From Trematomus loennbergii (lineage: Eukaryota > Chordata > Actinopteri > Perciformes > Nototheniidae): 64,000 nt of DNA. Made by a program: the position numbers and the translations under genes. Each line of letters opens with the position of its first letter. The stretch's first letter is position 1. The DNA lies in assembly GCA_012861695.1 (NCBI GenBank), contig JAAOOA010000016.1, forward strand, positions 19,173,702-19,237,701. The letters are read 5' to 3'. Shown here one piece after another: positions 21,667-33,300 of this stretch. Under the pieces are notes generated by a model. That model worked only from the letters and a program-made list of their open reading frames with translations, searched no databases and had not been told where the DNA came from.

Positions 21667-23282
21667 ATGCAGGGGGCCATTGCACGAGTGTGTATGGTGG
21701 TGACTGCTGCCATATTAAACCACCCCTTGCTCTTTCCCCAAGAGAAACCACACCTCCAGAGCAGGAAGATGAGGTGATCGCTCGAATGCGGGAGCACCAG
21801 GAGAGGCTGGAAATGGAGCAGGCAAGGCTGGAGAATGAGCTTTCACAGTTGGACTCAAAGCAGGAAGAACAATCCAGCTCAGAGGAAGGATACAGTTGGT
21901 ACTTATGGAGCACCGTGTCTTTCGTCATTTTCTTCACGATTGAGATGTGCAGGGTGAATCTTTCTGACACAGAAATACGTCCGGTTGAGGATGAAGACCT
22001 ATTATCAGAGAGTGGTGCCATCACCCCCAGGACGATGGTGCTGGATAAGGTTGTCCTGAGCAACTTCTGCGACAAATCCAACTACACTTCGTCTCATGAA
22101 AACTGGAGAGTGAGGGAATTTGTCGAGGGTTTTACCGATGACTTGCTGGAGTCGCTCAGGAGTGTCTGTGACGGGGAGGCAGACATGGAAGTTGGGGACT
22201 TTGTCGGGATTGGAAGCATGTTTGAGTCTTGGAAGGTGTGCAAGCCACTGACATGCGACCTTATAGTGCCTTTCTCACCTCCAGATCCGTACTCCTTCCA
22301 GTTTGACTTGTGGTGCAGCCCCTCCTGTGACATGCCTCCAGACATGCAGGGCTGTGGTAAGATAAAAGTGGACGGCTTTCGGGAGGACAAGGAGGGATGT
22401 CTATGTGGCTCTGCTAACCTGGGGGAGGACATGCTCTGTCTCTTGCATGGGGGGGAAGACACAGTCCAAGTGGAACATAGTCCTGAAGAACTGCTGTGCT
22501 CTAGGAACACTCATTTGTTAACCAAAGATCAAGTCATGAAGTGGTTTCAGATCACTTTAACCAAAGCGTGGGGCCGCATCTCTCACAAATACGACTTTGA
22601 GGTTACATTTGGCCACCTGGATGCAGCCGGTGCACTCAAGATCCGATTCCGTTCGTGGAAAGTCATCGTAATGAACATTATACCCGTTGTTCAGCTGGAA
22701 GGTACAGATGCTTATTTTGTCCCACACTTTCCATCAGATTATGTCAGCTCTCCCGACCCTTACTGGACCCTCTCACTTGCTGTCTACGAGAGGAGTTTGC
22801 TGAAACATTTTGCTAAACGCCTGCCACAAAACTCCTGTCATTTACACTGCCTTCAGATTGTGACTTTTCTACACAGAAAGCAAACGGTACTCACGGGGAA
22901 AAGTGCCCTCACTAACTACCACCTAAAGACTGCCCTGTTGCACTTGTTGCTGAGTAAAAGACCCTCTGTGTGGGGCATTGAGGATACTGAGCAAAGGCTT
23001 CGGGATGTGCTCAGCTTCTTGCAGAGGAGCCTACATGAGAAGAGACTTCATCACGCTCTGATTGGGAACAGTCAAGTGCCGGAAGAAGTGCAGCTGCCTG
23101 AGGTTATTTGCAAAGCAGAGCCCATCAATCTGTTCCGCTCTTTATTTTTGCAGAGGGAGCTTTATGCCGCAACAGTCAGGCATTTCAAAGAGATGTTGAG
23201 AAATGCACCTGTGCTCATACAGGAGTTCACACCGCCCTTATCAAATGGAGGTTTAAACCACAGGCTAGAGGAAAGTTTGTGA
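21667..23282 (+). CDS. itprip: Inositol 1,4,5-trisphosphate receptor-interacting protein
   Basis: The coding part lies in one exon (acceptor at 21596, start ATG 21667), about 538 residues, close to the mammalian length. The start is chosen because MQGAIARVCMVV..AILNHPLLFPQE matches the conserved hydrophobic N-terminus (signal peptide-like). A Glu/Arg-rich coiled coil follows (about residues 33-68), then a membrane-type helix (WYLWSTVSFVIFFTIEM, about 78-94), then the Mab-21-like domain (FVEGFTDDLLESLRS, DMEVGDFVGIGSMFESW, LGEDMLCLLHG, HLKTALLHLLL). The family protein binds IP3 receptors and raises their calcium sensitivity to inhibition. The exon is one base short: after FPQE (about 21738-21745) the frame shifts by one. 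The long frame actually open starts at 21690 and would lack the conserved N-terminus. A partial copy of the 5' end lies at 1-438. Confidence 0.9.
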
Positions 23283-24544
23283 GCTTAGGCCAGGGTTTCT
23301 TCAAAACTAAACCACCAACTGATCTTTAAATATCATTCAATGTTACTAAGAACAATGTTGTAAATAGTTACACCAGACGAGTACTCGAATGAAAAGGTGA
23401 ACATACAACAGTTCTCTTGAAATCATGTGATGACTTGAGCTGTTGCCTTGTTAAATTAAGTCTGCAGGATCGCTTCTGCAGCTTAAAGGTGGTAGGGCTG
23501 CACAATTATTCGAAATGATATCAAAATTCAAAGTATAGACAAGTGCAATATTCAAATTGCAGGAAGCACAGTATTTGTCTAAATACGTGTTGGTATACAA
23601 TTTTGAATAAAGTATTGTGCAGCTGTAAGAGATATCCCAGCCAACAAATCCTACTCTACAGTCTTACCAACACATTGTTAGGTATGGATCGTCTATACAA
23701 TTAATATACTTTCCAATGAATATATTAAAAATAAACAATTCCTTCAGTTTTTGTAATCATATCGCAATTGCAATATCAGTCAGTTGTTATTTTTTACAAA
23801 TCATGCAGCCCCACTTAATTCATATTGCTTGTTTTGCAGATGTAACCTGGAGGAGAGATTTTCAGTAGATATCCCTCTGCTTTAAGTTATCTAATTGAAA
23901 GATGGTTGTTTCAGAAATGATTTCACCATTTAACAAAAAATACCCAAATAGCTGTTTTTGTTGGGGTAACATAATACAGAAATACCTCTGATAATATGCC
24001 GGTCTAACCAGGGAATCTTTTTCCTAACAGTAAAGCTGTGTTTTTGTTTTCATTTTATCAATTTAAATCTCATGGCAGCTATTACATTTTGTGATGTTCA
24101 ATGTTTTTTTATTGTTTATTATAAAAGCAAAGTTTGTTATTGTTGTGCCTATTCCATTTCTACTGTGTTGTCAATTTATTAAATTGGACAACCTTGACAA
24201 GCAAGGAGTAAAAACATTATTTCGTTTTTGTTTATTACTGTATCACACAGACTAGAGTCATATCATCTACATTTTTTATTAGAAAAAAAAAGTGCCACAT
24301 TATTGAAAAAACATTGAGTCATATTTTCCTTTCCGTACCTCATTAAGGTTTATATTTAATATGTATTTAATAACAAATCAAGACTTATTTCCAATAAACA
24401 TAATTCCTGTATCCATTTCATGTTAACTCATGATATCTGCTGCAAAATATTTTCCTATGACAAAGTTGTAAACACAGACATGATCCCAAACCTGGATATG
24501 AATAAAAAAAATGGGACGGTTTTAGAGATTTGATCACTTCTGTT
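23283..24544. other. itprip 3' untranslated and intergenic sequence
   Basis: AT-rich sequence between the converging itprip and gsto stop codons. At 23490-23815 there is a dispersed fish repeat (left GGTAGGGCTGCACAATTATTCG, right AAATCATGCAGCCCC), probably a hAT-like MITE. Several AATAAA motifs lie beyond it (e.g. near 23604 and 23729), so the true poly-A site cannot be chosen. Confidence 0.5.
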
Positions 24545-27038
24545 CTACAGGCCGTAGTCGTAGTGGGCTTCCCCTCCTGGTAAGACTTGTAGAAGGCCTT
24601 GTAGGTTTCTACACTGTGCATGCAGGCTTTGACCGCCGCATCCTCCGTCATGCGCTCTGTCCACTTCTTCAACTCAGGTGTGCCACCAAGGCATCTGAAA
24701 TGACAACGGGAATTGAATAAGTAGTTCAATCGCAACTTATAAACACAAGATGCATATATCTGTTCAGGTGAGATTCCCTGCTCTTCAAGTCTTACTTCTG
24801 GACTTTACCTCATATTTGAACAGTTTTCTCTTCTCTATGGTTACCTTGAATGTTTTGGAATGCTTCCACAAATAAAATCTATTTATTTTTTAATGTCCTG
24901 AGGAGTTGTTACTTACTGTTTGAGTTCCATAAGCTCCAGCCTCTCAAACCACGGCCACATCATGTAGTCGATCATTGTGATGGAGTTACCACCAAAGAAC
25001 CCGGTCTTCTTGTTAACTAGGTCCTGAAAAAACACCATTATGTTTATGTTGTAAAACACTGAAAACTAGCCAGGTACAGACATCGAAGACAGACACTTGG
25101 GTGAACTCACTCATTATCTTTGACGGTTATTTACGATCCATAAAGAATCAGTTGTGCTTAAACTCTTTCCTTGTGACAATCTACCACATCACATGTCTGG
25201 TGAATGTGTAAAGAAGCACTCAACTTTGCAACCTACCTCATTTAATTTGCAAACTTCTCTTTCAGTTCTCCTTCCAGTGCTGAGACATCCTCGCCTTTTT
25301 TCTCCCCATTGGGATCTTGTAGAAGTAAGGTACTACCTGTAGAAAACAAAAGCATTATTCTACTATCTCATGGTCCTAACAGTAGACATGTACTCAAAAA
25401 AGAACAGGATAAGAAGTCCTTATATAAGATACCTTGGAAAAATGCTCCAGCATCATCTTCTGTTGGGCTTTACCAAAAGGAGAGGGAGGAAGCAGCTTCT
25501 TCTCAGGGTAAACTTCCTCCAGGTACTCGCAGGTGATGGGAGAATCATATACCACCTCCCCAGAGGGGTTCTCCAGGGTTGGAACTAGCCCGAGAGGATT
25601 CTTCTCAAGAAACCACTCAGGTTTGTCCTTCAGGTTGATGTTCATGGTTTCATGCCTGAGAGGGAAAACAGGTTTTGCATTTTTAATCAAAAGCATGGAT
25701 TACAGGTATTTATTTTAATACAATGGCAATCTATAGATCTATGGAAATGTAAAGTAAAGCATCATAAAATGTTTTTTTACTTGATCCCTTTGGCAGCCAG
25801 CACTAATCTGGTCCTATGGGCGAAAGGGCAGAATCTCATGCTGTAAAGTCTGATTTTGCCATCCGGGACTGGACCAGGTGCAGCACTTCCTGTGAGAACA
25901 AGAACATGACAAAGTGCTTAGGGAAACATGTTAATTTATGTATTCTACCATTTATATATTATGTAAAAATGAACATTGAATCTAAACCTTCTGTTACCGT
26001 CTTGTACTTAAATCATTGTGCCCTACATCCACTTCATTTACGTATCCATTTCATGGCACTCTGCTTTGTGCTGTTTTATCCTTAGTTAGTGTTTTGCTTT
26101 GTTTTTAGTTAGCTAACACTGTTTATTATGTTTTCATTAGTTTAGTTTGTTTTGATTAGTTTAGCAGTAGCCTGCCACCCCATTAACTGGCCTCATTCCA
26201 CTTTTAGTTTTGAACCAATTTGTGGAATAAAGATAATTTTAACTGAATATTTCTTGTTTTCTAATCAATAATTTTTATCTTGCAGCACCATTTCCTGAGT
26301 TTCCTTTTTTTTGGATTACATTTAATAAAAATTACTTTTTATAGGCACATGTGAGGGACTATCAGTGGCGAAGAACTCCTGACATTTGATTTATTATCAC
26401 AGAGTCAATATACGCTGTAATAATACAGTCTTCAATTAAGCATTAGGCAAGGCAAGGCAAGCAAGGCAAGTCAAAGTGCTTTACAAAATTACACAATTCA
26501 ATGAAAGGACTTGTCATTTGTAAAGCACTCTACTGTCGGCTTTATGGGCTCAGCTGATCAGATTGCATAATGCATAGTCATCATGACTCTGCAGACATTT
26601 CGCATCGGTCATTGCTTGTCAAGTTTTTGAAGCATGACAGCAATATTCAGAGAGGAGGTAAAGAAAGGGATCTAAACATCTGGCGGGATGTAAAAATCCG
26701 TAAAGAGAGTTTAAATATAAAATAAATGTAGTGTAGTAAAAGTGCACGATTTACTGCAGTAGTAGAAGTACAAAATAGCAAAAAAGTACAGTACACGTCT
26801 CTCAAAATTGTACTTAATTAGAGTACTTGAGTAAATGTACTCGGTTACGCCACTGATATTTAGCAATGCATGCAGTTGAATATATATATATATATATACC
26901 TTGATATATTAGTGACATTTTAAAGGAAGTGAAAATTAACACGCAATTTGGCTCGCTAACAAAATATGACTTGCTCCGTCAGTTATCCAAATCATTGCTG
27001 TTCATCTTACCTTTGGCGAAACTCTTTTCAGTAGACAT
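24545..27038 (-). CDS. gsto1: Glutathione S-transferase omega
   Basis: Six coding exons on the minus strand: 27011-27038 ([10 protein letters not shown]), 25781-25889, 25433-25655, 25237-25336, 24917-25023, 24545-24694; about 239 residues, matching the family. Exon 2 has the omega active site [13 protein letters not shown], whose cysteine forms the mixed disulfide with glutathione. Exon 3 completes the thioredoxin fold ([19 protein letters not shown]). Exons 4-6 are the helical domain ([12 protein letters not shown]). Omega enzymes reduce dehydroascorbate and methylated arsenicals and deglutathionylate proteins in the cytosol. The frame is one base short at three points: near 25300 in exon 4 (stretch G-E-K-K-G), near 25245 at the exon 4 end (A-K-L-N-E), and near 24568 just before the expected Y-D-Y-G-L stop. 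Vertebrates have gsto1 and gsto2; sequence alone does not settle which this is. Confidence 0.85.
26430..26865. repeat. Retroposon tail and hAT-repeat fragment in gsto intron 1
   Basis: 26440-26500 has the repeated GCAAGGCAAGGCAAG motif followed by CAAAGTGCTTTACAAA, typical of a minus-oriented LINE/SINE 3' tail. 26725-26865 is a fragment of the CAGTGGTGGAA-type repeat (AGTACTTGAGTAAATGTACT). Confidence 0.55.
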
Positions 27039-27320
27039 GTTTGCACTGTAGCTAGTAACCTCAGTACCGTCAGAAAAGGTGTGTAAAAGACGAGAGTCTT
27101 CTTATTATACATCCACGGAGTGAACTCGTCAAGCTTGATGTGGCTGTATTATTGAATGTTTCCTGTACTTCCGGTATGGGCGCGCAGATAACGTTTCAGC
27201 CAATAGTATTAAGAGTTGTTTGGTTGCCAGGGATACGCAAAGACTCACTCTTTCTTTTGTCGGTTGTATCTGTGGGGAAACAACTTTAATTTAACTCTGC
27301 CATGTTATTTTTGTATTAAA
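27039..27320. promoter_or_regulatory. Divergent gsto/cfap43 promoter region
   Basis: Only 282 bp separate the gsto start codon (minus strand) from the cfap43 start codon (plus strand), so both promoters and 5' untranslated sequences must fit here. A CCAAT-type element appears at 27199-27203 (GCCAATAG), with GGTTGCCAGGGATACGC, a candidate X-box-like site for RFX factors, at 27222-27238. These are visual matches only. Confidence 0.5.
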
Positions 27321-30300
27321 ATGGATGACATTGGAAGTTTAGATGTCAGGTATGTCACCACTTCAAATTTAAATCTATGTATTTCTTCTCTGTCGCATAT
27401 TCACTGTTAATTCAGTGTTTTCTAGTTTGTGCCTCACGCATTAGCGTACATACGGGTCGCAGAGGGGTAGTATGCTAACCCCAATGACCCGTGTATGCTA
27501 GCTAATACATGGCTGTCTTGCTCCCTCCAGGTGGATACAAGGTTTTACAAACAAATGTATAGAGTTTGTCGACAACAAGACAGTATGTTATACATGTGGG
27601 AGTCATATTTGTTTCCTCAACCTGGAGACAAAAAAGCAAAGTGTGCTTCAGAGTCCTGGCAGAGGCATTGCTGCCTTGACAGCTAATAGCAAAAATGGAA
27701 CTTTTGCTTTCTCTGAAGAAAAGCTATCCCCGTCTATATTTGTGTACTCTTTTCCAGAGTTACAGTTGAAGAATGAATTAAAAGGTAAGAATTTCCCCTC
27801 CCAGTTAAGATCACATTATTTTACCAACAGTATTGGGTTATGAATGTTGATGTTTGTGCATCAATAATACATTTATATGTTTCAGATAAACACTAAATAA
27901 TTCCCATTGATTTTTCTCCTATAGGAGCTGCACAAACTGACTACAAATCTCTGACATTAAGTGAAAGCGGTCCTTATTTGGGATGCTGTTCCTCTTTTCC
28001 AGACTACACCATAACAGTGTGGTAAGCTAATAAATACTCTTTATATTGTGTACTTCACATTTCCCGTTATGTTTATTTAGGCTAAGCAGCTCTGTTACTG
28101 TAATCATGACTGTGATCCAGGAACTGGGAAATTGCTGAGCCACTTTGTACACAACCGCAAACTGGGCAGGATGTCATTTATTTGGTGTTCAACCCTCTGA
28201 ATTGGCTCCAGCTCTGTGCTTTGGGCACTACAACCCTCACTGTCTGGAATATTGAGAAGAGTGACAGCTTTCATGTCCTCAAACCAAGGTAAAGCAGACT
28301 TAGCTGTACAAGCAAGTATTCAAAAATCCAAATTGATATATGTTAACGAGAATTCTTTAAATTTTTGATGTAAAATGTATTTAACTGATAAATTAACATA
28401 GATTATCTGCATTTTTACTGTTCGCAGCATAAGCAGCAAGTTCAATGTGGACTGAAAAACACAAGCAGCACCTACATAATAAGGTGTCATACAATAATAT
28501 GTACGTTTATCACACTTTTTTGCATTGCAGTGTGATAGAGCTTCCAGCAAAGGATGGTTCCTTTGTTGAGAGATTGGTGCCCCCCTCTCATACTGTCAGT
28601 GACAAACTGCCCTATTTTGGTCTGGAGATGCCTCCAACAGCCATCTCAGGGCTCAAGGGAAACAAAGCAGAAATCATTGTGGTACTGTCCTGTCCTTAAT
28701 ACACCTATCGACCAAAGAAATACACTCTCACCAATTAATATTTTTGTTGGTGTTACAGCTGTAATTGTTAGATTTAAAAATCTACTTGATGGAAAAACGA
28801 TTTTGTTTTCAGGCACAAAAAACAAAGACTACATTTAAACTTTTACCCAACTCCACATGTGTTTGCACAGACTAAACTGTGCACCAAAGCCAGAGTCACT
28901 CCTACTGCCATCTGCTGGACAGCCACATCAGAGCTTTATGTAGGCTGTGAGGAAAGCTTTCTGCTCCTTGTTGACCCAGACAGCCTCTCTGCCTCAGTCC
29001 TCTTCAACCCCACAAGTAAACAAACACACACACTACGACACTTGGATGTAGAAGAAATTAAAAAGAGAGACTTAACCAATTTTTTGGCAATAGAAAACAC
29101 AATTTACATCTTTATATGTTCTTTACAGCTGCTGATGCCACACCTGAACTGAGACATGGCAACTTTCAAGGTTTAACCCTTGACAAGAATGGTTTGATTG
29201 CTGTCGGAAAGGTACAATGCTCTCATTTACATCTGGTGACTGATGATTAAATATGTAATGACATATAATAATGAAATCTTCTGCCAATTGGTGATCTGAT
29301 TTATAATTCCAGGCATCGGGAATTCTCAATTACTCCAATCTGAAATGCTTATGTTTTACAGGAGAGTGTTGTGCACTGTCTGCAAATCAAAGGGTCTCAA
29401 ATCGACATCACACATACGTGGCAATTAGAAGGACCTGTCACAACTGTGATGTACTCCCTGACCATGAGATATTACTTTTATCTTCTAATACAGTAAGCAC
29501 TTGCATGTACCACAGTGTAAATTATTGTACATATAGATACTCACCTAATAATAACATGTTACATATTGAAAATAACTACTGGGAACATGACAGTGTTTTT
29601 GTCTTTCAGGGGCAAATCTATGTGTTGAACCAACTGAGTCGGACAACTTTTGAAGGTCCTGGATGTTCTCTGCGGAAACTTTGTGGCTGCGCATTTGTCA
29701 CACACTGGCAAGAACATTTGTGTGGTAAAACCTTTGTGTTGCTCAAGAAGTGCCTTGTGTGATTGCAAGTGTAATTTCGGTCAATGTCTTTATTGAGCTG
29801 TGATGTTTTTGTTGCTTTCAGTCGGTGAGAGACTCTGGAGAACTGCAGCTGTGGTCTGCAGATGGCACTATCCTCGGTTCTCTGTCCCTTCAAACTGAGG
29901 TCAGTGTCACAACATGACCATTTATATCATATCAGAATCAGAATCAGGTTTATTACCAGGTAGGTTAACTCATACGAGGAATTTGACTTGGTGTTGTGGT
30001 GCATACATAAAAATTAAAAACACAGATAGAAAACTATTAGAAGAAAACTATAATAACATAAAAAAATATAGTAAAATATAGCATTATTTACATTGCATAT
30101 GATTGAAATCGTAGAAATAGAATTGGAATAAAATATGTGCAGTAATGAAAAACATTGTGTGCATTAATATAATTATGTAATGTTATATCAGTAATGTCAT
30201 AGTCAAAATCTGAAGCTTGTCAGAATGAAGAGGTACTTTCTTATCAGAATAACTGTCTCTGTTTAGGTAACAAGCATGGCCTGCTGTCCTATTGCGCATT

Positions 30301-33300
30301 ATGCAGCTGTTGGAACAGCTTCAGGAAATGTCCTCTTCATTGACCTGAACATGGAGCATCAGCCTCGCCTGGTGCACCAGGTTCATCTGTACCCTACTCC
30401 TGTGATCACCTAGTGTAGGTATCCTCCATCCCTGTGATGAGTTTAGTTGCTTGTAACAAATACTGCCTTATACTCTACGTAATGTAAATACTGTCAGATG
30501 TATATATTTATACTATACTTAAGATCACTATGCACTTTACTACTGTTTTGCACTTCTGTTTTGCACTTCTGGTTGAATGTAAACTACATTTCGTTCTTTA
30601 GTACTTTTATTCTGTGCAATAAAGTTGAATCTTAATCTATTTTAACAAAGTATGTCATCATAGTCACAAAGTAGAACCAGGAGTTATCTGTAAGGTAACT
30701 GATATTCCACTTTTGGTCAGGAAAGCAAACAAAAATGTCAGTTTAAATGGTCAGATGCTTCTTCTTTTGTGCATTTACTTGATGAATGTGTGTGTGCATG
30801 TGTTTTTTGTTGCAGTTTTGATCAAGAGGGGCACTACCTTCTTACCACTGCCTCAGATTCACACATCTATGTACTTGATGCAAAACCATCAAATAGATTT
30901 TCAGTCATAGGATACACAGGTAGATACTCTTGATTTAATCATTTGTCATGTTAATGCTGTCCTGTATGTTCAAAAACACTTGAAAAGGAACATTGGATTT
31001 GGTAATATTATGTTTAAATATTAGGGAGTGACTAACCCGCATCCTTTTTCTCATTTGATTTTCCTTTCTAGTTGTTCCTGGACCCATTTTGTCACTTTCC
31101 ACTCAGTGCGTCAGAGATTGAGCAGGTGAAGGTTCTTGCACTGTGCAATGGACAGGAGCTCACAGTGTTCTCTCTGCCAGCCAAGAACCTTGCAGGTACA
31201 GCACTGATGGAGTAGATTCATTAAGGAATTTGTAGACATATATTTTTAGAAGTATTGTTTTGGTTAGCACTTGTTGAGCATCATAAAATGATCTGGTTCA
31301 GAAAGAGAGAGAGCTTAAATAATAGAATGTGATTAATGTCTAGTGTCTAGTATTACATTGCTGTCTTTGAGGGACCAAGATGCATTGCACACATGAGAGG
31401 AGTGATGTTCAAGCCTTGAACAAAAGATACAAATGAACTTTGCAACCTTCAGTTAGTAAATTATCTTCTACAGCTAGTTGGTAGAAATTATAATAGCTTG
31501 TAACTTCCTTTACGTGACAGCTTTACACAGTCACATCTTTTAGCAGTAAATAATGGAGTCGAAGTTAACTAGACTTCCACTTGCCTTCTGGTCTTAACAT
31601 TTTAATGATGGGAATCTCATTATTCATCCATATCCGAGTATCAGCACTAAACTGGACATTTTTATTAAACTGTTTAGACATGTTGCCCCAAACACTGGGA
31701 AAGAGAGAAAAACGACTGGGCGGTTTACAGGAACACACCCATTGTTTACGCAGCCTGGAAAACTATGTTGAACAAGACGAGCCATGAGACAGACGGGCCT
31801 CTAGAGGAGAGTGAAAACATTAACTAGGGTGTGGCTGCAGATTAAAGTCGGCCCACACAGGTTATATGGATTATACAACAAAAACAAACATGACTGTTGT
31901 GTATTTTTAAGGTGCTATGTACATGAAAGGAGACTTAAAACACATATATTTCAAAAAATATAATACATAATTCTACACAAAAGAAGACACATTAACACCA
32001 GCAGTAGGTACTCAATGGTGATGACTGATTAATGGTTGTGTGGTAAGGGAGTAAACGTGTCCTTGCGGATTTAAACATTTTATTGCAACAGTGACAAACG
32101 ATTTTATGTAGATATTTCTTTGCATGTGCCTTTTACTCTTGAGGGCAATAGCCGAACGTGCTGACTCAAGGGATGGCTGTGGTGATAAGGGCTAAACTGT
32201 TAAAAAAGCAGGTGGAACAAGGCAGTAGGATCGTGTGAATAATGTTCCTGTAAATCTATACAAAAATACAACACAGTAAGGGAGTCTGTTTCCAATTGTT
32301 TATTTTTTACTACATTGATGATGTGCCACTCCTGACAGGTCCAGATTGTTTAGACCGGCATGGTTGTCTATCCGCTCACATCCTCAAAGTATCCAGATAC
32401 AAGTGCCCCATCCTCTTGATTCCTGTGTTCTGGGAGTCAGTGAGGTCTTTGCTAACTGCCGCGAGAAGAAAACTCTTCAGCGATTTCAACTTCCACAGGT
32501 TTACTTCTGTCTTTATCCACCTGAAATACCATTGATACAATTAGAGAAAGCTATTATTGGAACTAAATGTAGAAAGATATAAAGAAACAGCGGCAGTGAT
32601 TAACACATTATCCTCCTCCCTAGGACACAGAGAGTCTCTCCAGTCAACAGGTGGTCCAGCTTGAACCAGAGCAGGAAGTGGGGGGCCACCCTCTGGGCCC
32701 CGCCTCTCTCGCTCTGTCTCCTCACCAGCTGTGGCTGGCTTCTGTGGGCCGAGATGGCCTCCTACGCATCAGAGAAACTGCTAACATGGTAGGGACTTAC
32801 TTTAAAAAAAAAAATTATTAAATATTTTAAACGTTTGAACATTAGTGGAAGAAATACCCAGATGTTGTACTTACATAAAAGAAGAAATACCATGGTGTAA
32901 AAAACAATAAAAGTATTGCATTCAATGTATTATTTGTCATGCAAGGCATTTGGATTTGCATTTCAGGCATCACAATCTAAATATATTAGTACCATTAGTA
33001 CCAATATTAGTACCAGAAGTAAAAGTATGCTAAATGGTTCATTTCAGAATATATTATTTGATCATAATTATTGAAATATGAATGTGTTCATCACTTTAAT
33101 GTTGCAGCTGTTTTACATTTTTATACATTATTCTCTCCCCCTTGGAGTCAATAAAGTTTTATCTTAACCTAAAATATTACATCTTAATTTATTTCATATT
33201 TATATTATTTATTATTTATCTGAAGCTTCAAAGTTACTATTGATCAAACGGTCAAATAAATGTTAAAATGTAATTAACAAATGTACGTTTTCTACATTAT

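Noticed and set aside
22094..22510. 138-codon minus-strand frame
   Set aside because: Antisense shadow of the itprip coding exon.
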